The notes under the pieces: model-generated | The model's database searches: none | Told to the model about the DNA's origin: nothing | Seen by the model: only the letters and a program-made list of their open reading frames with translations | Assembly (NCBI GenBank): GCA_005223045.1 | Contig: NJBM01000026.1 | Span: 1-64,000, forward strand | Direction of reading: 5' to 3' | DNA: 64,000 nucleotides | From: Planctomycetes bacterium B3_Pla | Lineage (GTDB): Bacteria > Planctomycetota > Phycisphaerae > Sedimentisphaerales > Anaerobacaceae | Shown here: piece after piece, positions 26,733 to 35,868 of the stretch | Numbering within the stretch: the stretch's first letter is position 1 | Layout of the letters: each line of letters starts with the position of its first letter | Translations under genes and position numbers: made by a program

Positions 26733-27779
26733 TCAGCTCTGTCCTTTCACTGTTCGAAGTTCCTGCCCCTTCTTATTGGCGTTTGCATCTTCCAGCAGTT
26801 GACCTAAAGTCAACACCACTGTCGCGACTATATCTTCCACGCTTGCGCCTCTCGACAGGTCCGCGATGGGCTTTGCGAATCCCTGTAGGAATGGCCCGAT
26901 GGCCTGGGCGCCGGCCATATATTGCGTAAGCTTGTAGGCGATGTTGCCCGAGTTGAGATCGGGGAATATGATGACATTGGCCCTGCCTGCCACTGCACTA
27001 TCATCCTTGACTTTCCTTGCCGCCACGGCCGGGACTATCGCCGAGTCCAACTGAAATTCGCCGTCGATAGCCAATTCAGGTTCGCGTGCCTGCGCTATCT
27101 TGAGTGCTTCTTTGACTTTGTCCACGCTCGGACTGGCAGCACTGCCCTTCGTCGAGAACGACAGCATAGCCACGCGAGGCTCCTGTGAAAGCAGGTTCTT
27201 TGCGCTGTGGGCCGAAGCCAGAGCAATGTCGGCAAGCTGCTCGGCAGTAGGCTCGATGTTGACCGCGCAATCGGCATAGATAAAAGCCTTGTCCTTCTCG
27301 CCGAGGAAGTCCGGGATAGTCATTAGAAAATAGCTCGAAGGAGTCTTAATTCCCGGGGTTAATCCCACCGTAAGTATCCCCGCCTGAATAACGGTTGCAG
27401 TCGCTCCGGCGACACCGCCGACCGAAGCGTCGGCATCCCCACAGCCCACCATCATACCCGCGTAAAACAAAGGCTTGACGACCACCCGCCTGGCGATCGC
27501 GATGGAGATTCCATCTCTCTGCCGGCTGTATTGCTCAGCGTAATAGTCGAGCTTGTCGCTTGTTTTCGGGTTTATGCTCCGGATGTCATCGAGACTCACG
27601 CCAGCCTTTGCCTTAGCCGACTCGATCTGTTCGGGTTTGCCGAGCACAATCGGCCGGGCGATCTGCTCGTCCCGGAGTATTCGGGCGACCTGAATTATCC
27701 GCTCGTCTCTGCCCTCCGGCAAAACAACCGATAGATTTTTCCCTTTTACTCTCCTCCTGAAGCTGCTAACAATGTCCAT
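26733..27779 (-). CDS. pta: Phosphate acetyltransferase
   Basis: 348 residues, the short form with only the PTA_PTB catalytic domain and none of the regulatory N-terminal domains of the long enterobacterial enzyme. Motifs include VVLPEGRDERII at the start, VGCGDADASVGGVAGATATV and IIFPDLNSGNIAYKLTQY. It makes acetyl phosphate from acetyl-CoA and passes it to AckA, encoded 2 nt downstream. No other gene joins this operon. Confidence 0.95.
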   Translation of the reverse strand: MDIVSSFRRRVKGKNLSVVLPEGRDERIIQVARILRDEQIARPIVLGKPEQIESAKAKAGVSLDDIRSINPKTSDKLDYYAEQYSRQRDGISIAIARRVVVKPLFYAGMMVGCGDADASVGGVAGATATVIQAGILTVGLTPGIKTPSSYFLMTIPDFLGEKDKAFIYADCAVNIEPTAEQLADIALASAHSAKNLLSQEPRVAMLSFSTKGSAASPSVDKVKEALKIAQAREPELAIDGEFQLDSAIVPAVAARKVKDDSAVAGRANVIIFPDLNSGNIAYKLTQYMAGAQAIGPFLQGFAKPIADLSRGASVEDIVATVVLTLGQLLEDANANKKGQELRTVKGQS

Positions 27780-28174
27780 TCTGTGACTTCCCTGTCTTAC
27801 AGAAAACCACGATTCCCGCGAATCGAGTTTTCTATCGTTTGTATCTTACGCCTCCTACCTGACAACCGGCTAAACGACGCTATCGAGCCTTCTCCCACCA
27901 ACTTACCGCGCCGGAATTGAGAACGCAACAGTGCCGGGCGCAATTTCGTTTATTTTTTTGAAAATTGTGCGCGCCAAATCGATGAGCACGCAGTGCATGG
28001 TGTTTTCAGTTACTGCGCGTGTCTCCGGGTGCTCGGTGCCGCAGCCAATAACGCCGTCGGCACAGAGTTTTGCGCCTTGCGTTGACACCGTTTTTCTTTT
28101 ATATTCTCGCTGGCCGCTCGTCTCAATGACGTGCATGTTTGGCCGTTACGGCGACAAAAATTCGAGGTGTTCCA
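27780..28174. other. Intergenic region between pta and the nitroreductase gene
   Basis: About 395 nt that should hold the promoters of the divergent pta-ackA operon and the nitroreductase gene. A 77-codon frame on - (27903-28136) is possible but has no ribosome site or known motif, so it is not called. No hairpin terminator or riboswitch is apparent. Confidence 0.5.
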
Positions 28175-28687
28175 ATGACAGTTCTTGAAGCTATTCGCAA
28201 ACGATACTCCTGCCGGGCGTATCAGGAAAGAAGCATCGAGCAGGACAAGCTCGACAGCATCCTGGAGGCGGCCCGGCTGGCGCCGTCGGCCAGGAATATG
28301 CAGGATTGGCGTTTCGTGGTAGTGACCGACAGCCAGACAAAGCGCCGCGTTGCCGAGGTAACCAACCGGCCGGACGTGTTCGCCAAAGCCGGCGTGATCA
28401 TCGCCGCGTGCAGCAACAGCGACTACGTCATGCGGTGCGGCCAGGCCATTGGCCCCATTGACGTGTCCATTGCTCTCGAACATATCTGCCTTCGGGCAAC
28501 CGAGTTGGGGCTGGGCACGTGCTGGATCGGCGCGTTCGATACGGAAAAAGTCAGGACGATTTTGGGCATTCCCGCCGATATAGCAATTATAGAGTTGATG
28601 ACGATAGGCTACCCGGCCGACAGCAGGCCAGAGCCAAAACGTGAGCCGATAAAGAAAATAGCCTGCTACGAAAGCTGGAAGTTCTGA
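28175..28687 (+). CDS. Nitroreductase family protein
   Basis: 170 residues. The FMN-binding pattern of the family is clear: AIRKRYSCRAYQ at the N-terminus, ARLAPSARNMQDWRFVVV, a dimer-interface helix DVSIALEHICLRATELGLGTCWIGAF and a late IELMTIGYPA strand. Such proteins reduce nitro groups, quinones or flavins with NAD(P)H; the true substrate is unknown. The ATG at 28175 follows GAGGTG; a longer frame from 28139 lacks a site. The tRNA-Ala gene follows in the same direction. Confidence 0.88.
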   Translation: MTVLEAIRKRYSCRAYQERSIEQDKLDSILEAARLAPSARNMQDWRFVVVTDSQTKRRVAEVTNRPDVFAKAGVIIAACSNSDYVMRCGQAIGPIDVSIALEHICLRATELGLGTCWIGAFDTEKVRTILGIPADIAIIELMTIGYPADSRPEPKREPIKKIACYESWKF

Positions 28688-28762
28688 GTTTTCGCCGGGC
28701 CGGCCAAAAACATCTTGAATTCAGAGCACGTTCGTGTAGAATAGGACGCAAGAAGTAATACC

Positions 28763-28833
28763 GGGGACGTAGTGTAACGGGAGCACGCCGCGGTCGCATC
28801 GCGGAAATGAGGGTTCGATTCCCTTCGTCTCCA
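28763..28833 (+). tRNA. tRNA-Ala (anticodon CGC)
   Basis: A full cloverleaf can be folded. The acceptor stem GGGGACG pairs with CGTCTCC and includes the G3-U70 pair that marks alanine tRNAs. The D stem is GTGT/AGCAC-type, the anticodon stem is CCGCG/CGCGG with loop GTCGCAT (anticodon CGC, codon GCG), and the T arm is GAGGG-TTCGATT-CCCTT. The discriminator is A; CCA is not encoded. It sits between a nitroreductase gene and the convergent cimA end, 8 nt from the latter's stop. Confidence 0.93.
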
Positions 28834-28841
28834 TTCCAGGC

Positions 28842-30416
28842 CTATTTGGCGTCTTTCTGCAGTTTGTATTCGACGCTGTCAACCAGGGCCTGCCATGATG
28901 CCTCGATAACGTTCTCGGAGACGCCAACCGTGCCCCACATTGCGTCTTTGTCCATAGACTCGATTATTACGCGCACCTTGGCGGCGGTCCCCGCCCCGGC
29001 GTTGACCACGCGGACCTTATAATCGATCAAATGGACATCCCTGATACTCGGGTAGAAATTCTCCAACGATTTTCGCAAACCGGCGTCAAGCGCATTGACC
29101 GGGCCATCGCCCTCGGCAACAACGTGTTCGGTCTTACCGTCCACCGTAAGCTTGACCGTTGCCTCGGTCACAATCTCGCCCGATGCGCGCTTTTCGACGG
29201 TTATGTGGTATTTTATCAGGTTAAAGAACGGCTTGTACGTACCCATAACCTTCTTGACGAGCAAGTCGAAGCTGGCGTCGGCGGCCTCGAATTGATAGCC
29301 CTCGTTCTCAAGCTCCTGAACGCGGGCGAGAATCTCCCGGGCCAATTTCTTGTCCTCGGCGATCTTCGCCTTCTCAAGCTCGGCCAGGACGTTGGACTTA
29401 CCGCTCAGCTCGGAGATCAGGAACCGCCTCTCGTTGCCGACAAGCTCGGGCGTGATGTGCTCATAGCTGCCCTTGCTCTTACGCAGGGCGTCAACGTGCA
29501 ATCCCCCCTTATGGGCGAACGCGCTTTCGCCCACGTAGGGCATATTCATCACGGGCGCCATGTTGCCTATCTCAAAAACGTAGCGCGACACCTCCGTCAG
29601 GGTCCTTATTTTCTCGGGACTGAGCGCCTCACGGCGCATCTTAAACTCAAGGTTCGGTATCACCGTGCACAAATTGGCGTTGCCGCACCGCTCGCCCATG
29701 CCGTTAATTGTGCCCTGAACGTGCATTGCGCCCGCCCGGACCGCCGCGAGGCTGTTGGCCGTCGCGCAGTCGGTATCGTTGTGAGCGTGGATTCCGATCT
29801 CTGCCCCGCCGAGCTGATCGCACACGGTTTTCGTGATTTCGTACACCTGGTCCGGCAGGCAGCCACCGTTGGTATCACAGAGCACAATCGCGTCGGCCCC
29901 GGCGTTTGCCGCCGCGGCTACAACCTTCATGGCGTATTCGGGATTCTCCTTGTACCCGTCGTAGAAGTGCTCGGCGTCGAAAAGAACTTCCAGGCCGTGT
30001 TTCTTGAGATATTCGACCGATTCGCCGCAAATTGTCAGGTTCTCATCGAGCGAGCAGCCCAAAACGTCCGTCACCTGCATATCCCAGCTCTTGCCGACTA
30101 AGGTGCCGACCGGCGTCTTGCAGGCGAGCATCGTATTGAGCGAAATATCATCCGAGACGCTGCAATCCGCCCTGCGGGTGCTGCCGAACGCCGCAATTCG
30201 TGAGTTCTTAAGCCCCAACTCGGCAACTTCGGCAAAAAACTGCACCTCCTTAGGATTTGAAGCCGCGTAGCCGCCCTCGATATAATCAAGCCCCAATTCG
30301 TCAAGCCGCCCGGCAATCGCGAGCTTATCATCAAGCGAAAAGCTGATCCCCTCAGCCTGCATCCCATCCCGAAGAGTAGTATCATATAGCCGTATCTTTC
30401 CCATAGTGGAAGTCAT
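28842..30416 (-). CDS. cimA: (R)-citramalate synthase
   Basis: 524 residues from the ATG at 30416. The DRE-TIM barrel opens with RLYDTTLRDGMQAEGISFS, and metal- and substrate-binding stretches include DAEHFYDGYK, LCDTNGG and IHAHNDTDCATANSLAAV. The C-terminal LeuA-type regulatory domain (HITVEKRASG, VDGKTEHVVAEG) completes the usual length. It joins pyruvate and acetyl-CoA to citramalate for isoleucine synthesis, and isoleucine may inhibit it. A start four codons later (30404) is possible. A frame extension upstream runs into repeat cluster B and is not credible. Confidence 0.9.
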   Translation of the reverse strand: MTSTMGKIRLYDTTLRDGMQAEGISFSLDDKLAIAGRLDELGLDYIEGGYAASNPKEVQFFAEVAELGLKNSRIAAFGSTRRADCSVSDDISLNTMLACKTPVGTLVGKSWDMQVTDVLGCSLDENLTICGESVEYLKKHGLEVLFDAEHFYDGYKENPEYAMKVVAAAANAGADAIVLCDTNGGCLPDQVYEITKTVCDQLGGAEIGIHAHNDTDCATANSLAAVRAGAMHVQGTINGMGERCGNANLCTVIPNLEFKMRREALSPEKIRTLTEVSRYVFEIGNMAPVMNMPYVGESAFAHKGGLHVDALRKSKGSYEHITPELVGNERRFLISELSGKSNVLAELEKAKIAEDKKLAREILARVQELENEGYQFEAADASFDLLVKKVMGTYKPFFNLIKYHITVEKRASGEIVTEATVKLTVDGKTEHVVAEGDGPVNALDAGLRKSLENFYPSIRDVHLIDYKVRVVNAGAGTAAKVRVIIESMDKDAMWGTVGVSENVIEASWQALVDSVEYKLQKDAK

Positions 30417-30452
30417 TCTATCCAGACCCAGCAGGAATGTAAAGATGAAAAC

Positions 30453-31470
30453 CTCGCCCTGAGCCTGTCGAAGGGGGCTATACCGCCACAGACGCCGTCC
30501 CATTCGACAAGCTCAGGGCAGGCTCTGAGCAAAGCCGAACGGGACAAGTTTGAATTGGCTTTGTTTTCGGCAGCCCACGAATGCGGCATGTTCTATAAGT
30601 CTATATACAACTGCACGTTACACTTATTTAGGCTTTCGGTAATTGGCTTTGTTTTTTCAAATTGGTTTACGCAATACGCAATACGCATCACGCAATACGA
30701 GACAATTGGCTTTGTTTTTTCAAATTCGATTCGCAGTCCTAGGGACTCCTTACGGAGCACGCGGTACGCAGTACTCAGCACGAGAAAATTGGCTTTGTTT
30801 TTCCGGAGCCTGAAATCGCGATTTCTCTATAAATCCTTGTGCCACAGATTGTTACGTTCACTTCGGCGTCCCAAAATTGGCTTTGTTTTTTCAAAATCCC
30901 TTTCGCAGTCCTAGGGACTCCTTACGGAGTACGCAATACGCAGTACGCAATACGAAATAATTGGCTTTGTTTTTTCGTTTTCTATTAGCCACAGAGTTCA
31001 CAGAGAACACCGAGAAAGAATCAAATTCTGACACGGATCAACGCAGATTAACGCGAATTAACGCTGAAAAAGGACAATAATCAATAGACAATAGAAAACC
31101 TGTCCTGAGCATGGCCGAACGGATAATCAATAACAAGGTTTCCTGCATTCTGCATTCTTCCTGTCCAACAACTCAAAACCAAGAACTCATAACTCAAAAC
31201 TCTAATGTAGTTATCTTTCTATCTTACAGCATATCGGCTGGCCGTCAAGCAAAATCTAACGTCAATCACAAAGGCCACAGAGAGCACAGAAAAAGCAGAA
31301 AAATAGGCGATTAGCCACGAATTAACACGGTTTTTTCACCACGAAGGGCACGAAGAACCGGGAAGAACAATCAATTTCAGTAGTAAATAGTAAATCGTCA
31401 ATAGTCAATCAGAAAGGCCACAGAGAACGCAGAGAGTCAACAACGAAGATCCGCTGTCCTCTATCAAAAC
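30453..31470. repeat. Mosaic repeat cluster B
   Basis: Gene-free DNA made of short repeats. Six copies of AATTGGCTTTGTTTTTTC, the reverse complement of the cluster A unit, lie at about 30553, 30641, 30703, 30786, 30874 and 30957. A CGCAGTCCTAGGGACTCCTT unit occurs at 30732 and again at 30904. Between them are CGCAATACGCAATACG-type runs. Further units are CACAGAGAACAC near 30990, GATTAACGCGAATTAACG near 31046, CCTGTCCTGAGC...GAACGG at 31099-31122 and GGCCGTCAAGCAAAATC near 31240. Two units of the TTCGAC/CTCAGG family lie at 30453-30476 and 30501-30546. Several are inverted copies of pieces of cluster A. The cluster ends just before the Gabija-like genes. Confidence 0.85.
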
Positions 31471-31513
31471 CTATCATTATCAAGCACAACTCATCGACAA
31501 ATGTACCGTACCC

Positions 31514-33214
31514 TTAATTCCCCTCGATATAATTGCCTTCTCCAAACCATTCCTGTATCTGGGTCTTTGCCCCAGATGCTAAATCAGAAGTACAAACCAC
31601 GGCTAAATTTTCCTTCGCTCTGGAGCAAACCACATAAAACAGATTATTTGTTCTTTGGTACCTCTTTTCCTTTTCCATGTTATTTGAAAAGTAATCATTG
31701 AAATTGTAGTTTTGCCGCCAGGCACTATCATCAATAATTACGAGAACGTTATCAAATTCATCACCCTTAGTGTTGTGCTTAGTACTAAAAGGGGTATTCT
31801 CTTGTTGAACCTGATATAATCTTAAAAATTGTGCGTATTCTAACTTCATCAGTTGGTCATAAAATTCTTGTTTCTCTTTGTCTTCAAAATCATAATTTTT
31901 CATTCCATCTGATTCAGGAAGTAATTGATTCATTAATGTAAAATTTATTATATCTCCTATCTTCGCTGTTTCTCTAATTTGTACCATTTGCTCCATTAAA
32001 TCTTTCAGTTGTTTTTTAGAGTCAAACGAGTCGATCTTAATGAAAACGTTTCTCAAAAGTTGCTGGATTCTTTTATTGATGTATAAATCAACAAGGCTTT
32101 CCAGGTCGAATAGAAAATCTGCGAATGGACACCATCCTCGATTGTCTTCATTCTTTATTAAACAATCCCTCTTGTTTACGTCAATATAATGTTGTAATAA
32201 ATCTTCATACTGTTTTTCTTTAGCGATAAAACGATGAGTAAGATAAAGCACTTTTACATTTTCAATCGACTCTATCGGCCATTTGTCCTTCAAGTTGCTT
32301 TGAATAAAATCATTTGCATTAAATCCATTAGGATTTGGAAAATAATAAAAGGCGATTCTACCTGTTCGTCTATTTTGTGGGGGTTGATACTGTTCGATAT
32401 CACTCCTAAGTTTGTTTAGTAAACCAATCACTTCTTTAGAAGAACGGTAATTTTCAGTTTTTTGGATTAGCACTAAACCAAATTCACTTGGTATTTCGCC
32501 AATTCCTTTATCATAAATTTGCTGAAGTTTGTCGCCAAAGAAACCTACGATGAAATCTTCACATTCTAAAAGATAATTCAATAATATTTGAATGGTTTCT
32601 TTTTGTGTGTCTTGGTACTCATCAACCAAAATAATCGGATATAAGTCCGTAATGATTTTCCTAATTTTAGGATATGATGAAAATATTTTCTCCGCAATTA
32701 TTATAAGCTCATCATGGCTGAGCTTACCCTCGCTATATCTAGGGAAGTTTTCATAACTAATTTTCAATTCTTCAGTTCTTAACCTACCAATAGCTTCCTC
32801 GTATTTATTTTTTTTATCAGACAACTCTTTGTATATTTTTGTGTCTGTTCGCGTTTTAGCATCGCGTTCCACATTTATCTTAACTAATTTCTCTTCGACT
32901 AATTCTATCAACTTAATTCTCAACTCTTTTTGAAATTGTTTGATACACTCCCAAAGGAAATCGTGAATTGTGCGGACCTTGACAAGGTCATTATGTTCAG
33001 TTCTCTCAATAATTTCATCTTTCGCAACGTTTGTATAAGTAATACATACTATCTGTTGGTTCTTGTTTTTTAGTTCTTTACTTTTGGTTTCTATGAGGTA
33101 ATTCAAGGTTTGAACTAAAGTCCATGTTTTGCCGCTACCTGCGCCTGCATCTAAAATAAAACTTCCTTGTTTTTCAATACAATCAAATATTTGCTGTTCT
33201 ACATGGATAGCCAT
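31514..33214 (-). CDS. UvrD/Rep-like helicase, GajB-like subunit of a Gabija-type system
   Basis: 566 residues. Superfamily 1 motifs in order are Q-region and Walker A (AGAGSGKT, residues 23-30), CITYTNVA, Walker B ILVDEYQDTQKE, GFFGDKLQQIYD, TENYRSSKEVI, a NTKGDEFDNVLVI box and the VI motif FYVVCSRAKENL. The start overlaps the upstream AAA/TOPRIM gene by 16 nt. That partner order, OLD-like nuclease then helicase, defines Gabija, where GajB senses DNA ends or activates GajA (family knowledge). The gene is clearly more AT-rich than its neighbours and is fenced by repeat clusters B and C, so it was likely acquired horizontally. Confidence 0.85.
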   Translation of the reverse strand: MAIHVEQQIFDCIEKQGSFILDAGAGSGKTWTLVQTLNYLIETKSKELKNKNQQIVCITYTNVAKDEIIERTEHNDLVKVRTIHDFLWECIKQFQKELRIKLIELVEEKLVKINVERDAKTRTDTKIYKELSDKKNKYEEAIGRLRTEELKISYENFPRYSEGKLSHDELIIIAEKIFSSYPKIRKIITDLYPIILVDEYQDTQKETIQILLNYLLECEDFIVGFFGDKLQQIYDKGIGEIPSEFGLVLIQKTENYRSSKEVIGLLNKLRSDIEQYQPPQNRRTGRIAFYYFPNPNGFNANDFIQSNLKDKWPIESIENVKVLYLTHRFIAKEKQYEDLLQHYIDVNKRDCLIKNEDNRGWCPFADFLFDLESLVDLYINKRIQQLLRNVFIKIDSFDSKKQLKDLMEQMVQIRETAKIGDIINFTLMNQLLPESDGMKNYDFEDKEKQEFYDQLMKLEYAQFLRLYQVQQENTPFSTKHNTKGDEFDNVLVIIDDSAWRQNYNFNDYFSNNMEKEKRYQRTNNLFYVVCSRAKENLAVVCTSDLASGAKTQIQEWFGEGNYIEGN

Positions 33215-35190
33215 TCCAGCCCCTCCTCAATGTAAGTTGGAACTTTCCAGTCATCTTTATTGACATTTAATAGATCAAAAGCAAATTCAGTTTTCTTTTT
33301 ATTTCTATCAATAAAGTCCTGAATGTCGTAAGACTTGGCTTGAACGTCATCGCTGTTTAGACATTCTTTTAAAAAGTATGTTATGCTCGTTAGATTGTCT
33401 TTGTTATCAAATATGTATTGGTGATTATCGATAAGGAACGCTTCTTCAAAACTTCTACCACACTTGAAGTTTTCCGCATTTTGTTTTATTTGGTAGGCAA
33501 CTCTAATACTTCCAGAAAGTTTGTCGGCATCTGATTTTGATAATAACTGAAGAATGTTTTCTTCTCCTGGAATCCAGTTTTTTAAGGTAATGTTGCTTGT
33601 TACCAATTGGTCGTTCTCAGCTACCATAACTTTATGGTAAGTTGCTCTATTACCCGTTTCTTGCTTTTCCACAGAATCAATATCTGTAATGATTAGGGCT
33701 TTCAAGCCCAAAAACTCCAATAACTCTTTAAATTTGCTAATATAGGCGCCGCCAACTTCAATGGAAGAAATATATTGTTCGCTAAGCTTGTTTCCATCGG
33801 TCGCTTTTTCGGTTTTTTCAATGAAGATTGGCAAAAGAATTCTTTCTACCGTACCTTCAAACAAAATCGCTTTATCCGCAAAGAACAAATCGCATTTGCC
33901 TAAAGTCAGATATTGCGTCAAGAACTCTTTTGTCTCAGACTCAGTCAGTTTATCGTTGAAATCCATTAAGTCTTTTACAGTGCATGAATTCGCATTATCA
34001 GTTTTGGCAAAATATCTTATGCTTTGTAGCATAGCGTCAGAAAGAATATGTGGTGAGTGAGTAGTAATTATTACTTGTGCATTTAAGCCAACTTCACTTA
34101 GGAATCTATTGATGTTTTTAATAAAGGCACTTTGCATTTGAGGGTGCATGTGAGCTTCAGGTTCTTCGATGAAGATCAGATTCAGATTATTTTGAAAATC
34201 GCCTATTTCGCTATAAAAGCCTATTATTTGTGCTATTATGTAAATGAGATTGCTGTAGCCTAAGCCATTGTATTTTTCTGGAAGAATAGCCCCATCATGA
34301 TTATAAAACAGTTTAACATTATTCTTGAACAGGACTTCAGGTGCCAACTGGGATTTAAGTTCAACTTTTTCATTCCCCATTCCAGGGTAGCCAAAGCTGC
34401 TAAAATACTCAATAAATGAAGAAAAGAAAACGCTTAATGTGCTATCAATATTCGAACTGGCCTGCTCAATGATTTCAAGGAGTTTTCCTGATTTACTTTC
34501 ATCTTTTTCATTTTCATTATAGAATTGCTGCTGAAAAACTTTCGAGAGTTTGGATTTGGATTCTGAATTGCTGTCATCCAAGACGCGCTGTGCATGAATG
34601 AATTTTGCTTGAATTAGTCTATTTAAATCTGCCCGGCGAACATTCTCGGTTGCCTCAATCTTAGAATATGGGCGAACGTTGATTTTGTAATAGCTTTGAT
34701 ATTGGGTTTCAATATTCTTGATCAATTCCTCATCAGTGCCATTTTTATTTACGTCAATTAGTTTCTTGAGAAATTTCTCTGTAGAGTCGGGGGCGTATTC
34801 GCAGAGTATGGTAATTTCATCGCTTTCTTCAAGGTTGGTAAAGAAAGGCTTAATGTTCGCCCAGTTATCTTCTGGGCCATATTTTAAAGTTAGCAGCAAT
34901 TGAATCTTAGGGATTTCGCTTTGTATTTCCTTTATCCTTTCTTCTTTATTTTCTTCTTTTATCTCCCCATACTTCTCAAATGTTGCAATGAATTTATCGT
35001 GGCTTTTCAGTGAGAAATCCTCAAAAGGGAATTTTTTGTTGTTCTCGTTGAGGAACATATTGAAAATCAACGATAAAGAGGTTTTTCCGGAATTGTTTTT
35101 TCCAACAACCGAGGTTGCATTTTCATCAAACGTGATATCTACATCGTATAACAACCTAAAATTCTTGATTGCTGCTTTAATCAATTTCAT
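33199..35190 (-). CDS. OLD-family AAA ATPase/TOPRIM nuclease, GajA-like subunit of a Gabija-type system
   Basis: 663 residues. The ABC-type ATPase half starts with IKNFRLLYDVDITF and Walker A GKNNSGKT (residues 30-37), with Walker B LIFIEEPEAHMHPQM and the switch histidine in IITTHSPHIL. The TOPRIM half has the glutamate in AILFEGTVERILLP and the aspartates of ALIITDIDS. These are the two domains of GajA, a nucleotide-regulated DNA-nicking enzyme. At 663 residues it is longer than the Bacillus GajA (about 580). A promoter is expected just upstream at 35195-35240 but I see no clear one. AT-rich codon use sets it apart from the flanking housekeeping genes. Confidence 0.85.
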   Translation of the reverse strand: MKLIKAAIKNFRLLYDVDITFDENATSVVGKNNSGKTSLSLIFNMFLNENNKKFPFEDFSLKSHDKFIATFEKYGEIKEENKEERIKEIQSEIPKIQLLLTLKYGPEDNWANIKPFFTNLEESDEITILCEYAPDSTEKFLKKLIDVNKNGTDEELIKNIETQYQSYYKINVRPYSKIEATENVRRADLNRLIQAKFIHAQRVLDDSNSESKSKLSKVFQQQFYNENEKDESKSGKLLEIIEQASSNIDSTLSVFFSSFIEYFSSFGYPGMGNEKVELKSQLAPEVLFKNNVKLFYNHDGAILPEKYNGLGYSNLIYIIAQIIGFYSEIGDFQNNLNLIFIEEPEAHMHPQMQSAFIKNINRFLSEVGLNAQVIITTHSPHILSDAMLQSIRYFAKTDNANSCTVKDLMDFNDKLTESETKEFLTQYLTLGKCDLFFADKAILFEGTVERILLPIFIEKTEKATDGNKLSEQYISSIEVGGAYISKFKELLEFLGLKALIITDIDSVEKQETGNRATYHKVMVAENDQLVTSNITLKNWIPGEENILQLLSKSDADKLSGSIRVAYQIKQNAENFKCGRSFEEAFLIDNHQYIFDNKDNLTSITYFLKECLNSDDVQAKSYDIQDFIDRNKKKTEFAFDLLNVNKDDWKVPTYIEEGLEWLSM

Positions 35191-35514
35191 GTGTTCTACC
35201 TATATTCTGTTTTAGTTAAAGTTTTCACGGGGAACTATGTCCGGTACATTTTCTTGACAAAACCCATCTGTCGCCCGAAAAACTGGCATCGATCCTTACT
35301 TCCGATTTCTATTGCTCGCTCAAAGTTGCTGTTGCTTATTATACCCGTTGTCCCAGCCTGGAACAAACACATTCGGCGAAAACACTGGTCCAACTCACGA
35401 GGCCATCATGGCCATCAGCGCATACATTCCACCTTTCTATTTATAAAGGCGTTTATGAACCGCCAAATGTTGATGCAAAAAAGGAGAAAATTTGAAAAAA
35501 AGTAAAAAAAGCCT

Positions 35515-35830
35515 TTTTGGACAGGATATACAGGATTCCGAGCGATTGACTATTTACGATCCATTCGACCTTGCTCAGGACAAGTTTACTACTGATTATT
35601 GACTGCGTTTCGCAGAGATGACAATATTATTCCTCTGTGTTCTCTGTGGCTATATTTTTTGACAGGATAACAGGATAAACAGTGTAAATCTGTGTTTAAC
35701 CCGTGTCAGAATTCGTGGTTTTTCGTGTTCATTCGTGGTTTGAATTATTGATAATTTCTCTGTGTTCTCGGTGCCCTCTGTGGCGCAAAAAATCCGTGTA
35801 ATCAGTGCAATCAGTGGCGGAATCCTTTAT
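35515..35830. repeat. Mosaic repeat cluster C
   Basis: Repeats related to clusters A and B: GACAGGATAACAGGATAAAC, CCTCTGTGTTCTCTGTGGC, CATTCGTGGTTTG, GTGTAATCAGTGCAATCAG and a TTCGACCTTGCTCAGGACA unit at 35563-35581. A damaged palindrome lies near 35600-35625. The 35191-35514 stretch before it shows no gene I can support. Confidence 0.75.
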
Positions 35831-35868
35831 TTCTGAGATTTAACCTGACTGGCGAAACAGGTGAAATG

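Noticed and set aside
27903..28136. 77-codon reverse-strand frame between pta and the nitroreductase
   Set aside because: No ribosome site and no family match; kept only as an intergenic note.
28763..28833. tRNA-Ala as an attachment site for the neighbouring accessory region
   Set aside because: No second copy of the tRNA 3' end is seen in the window and no integrase gene is present.
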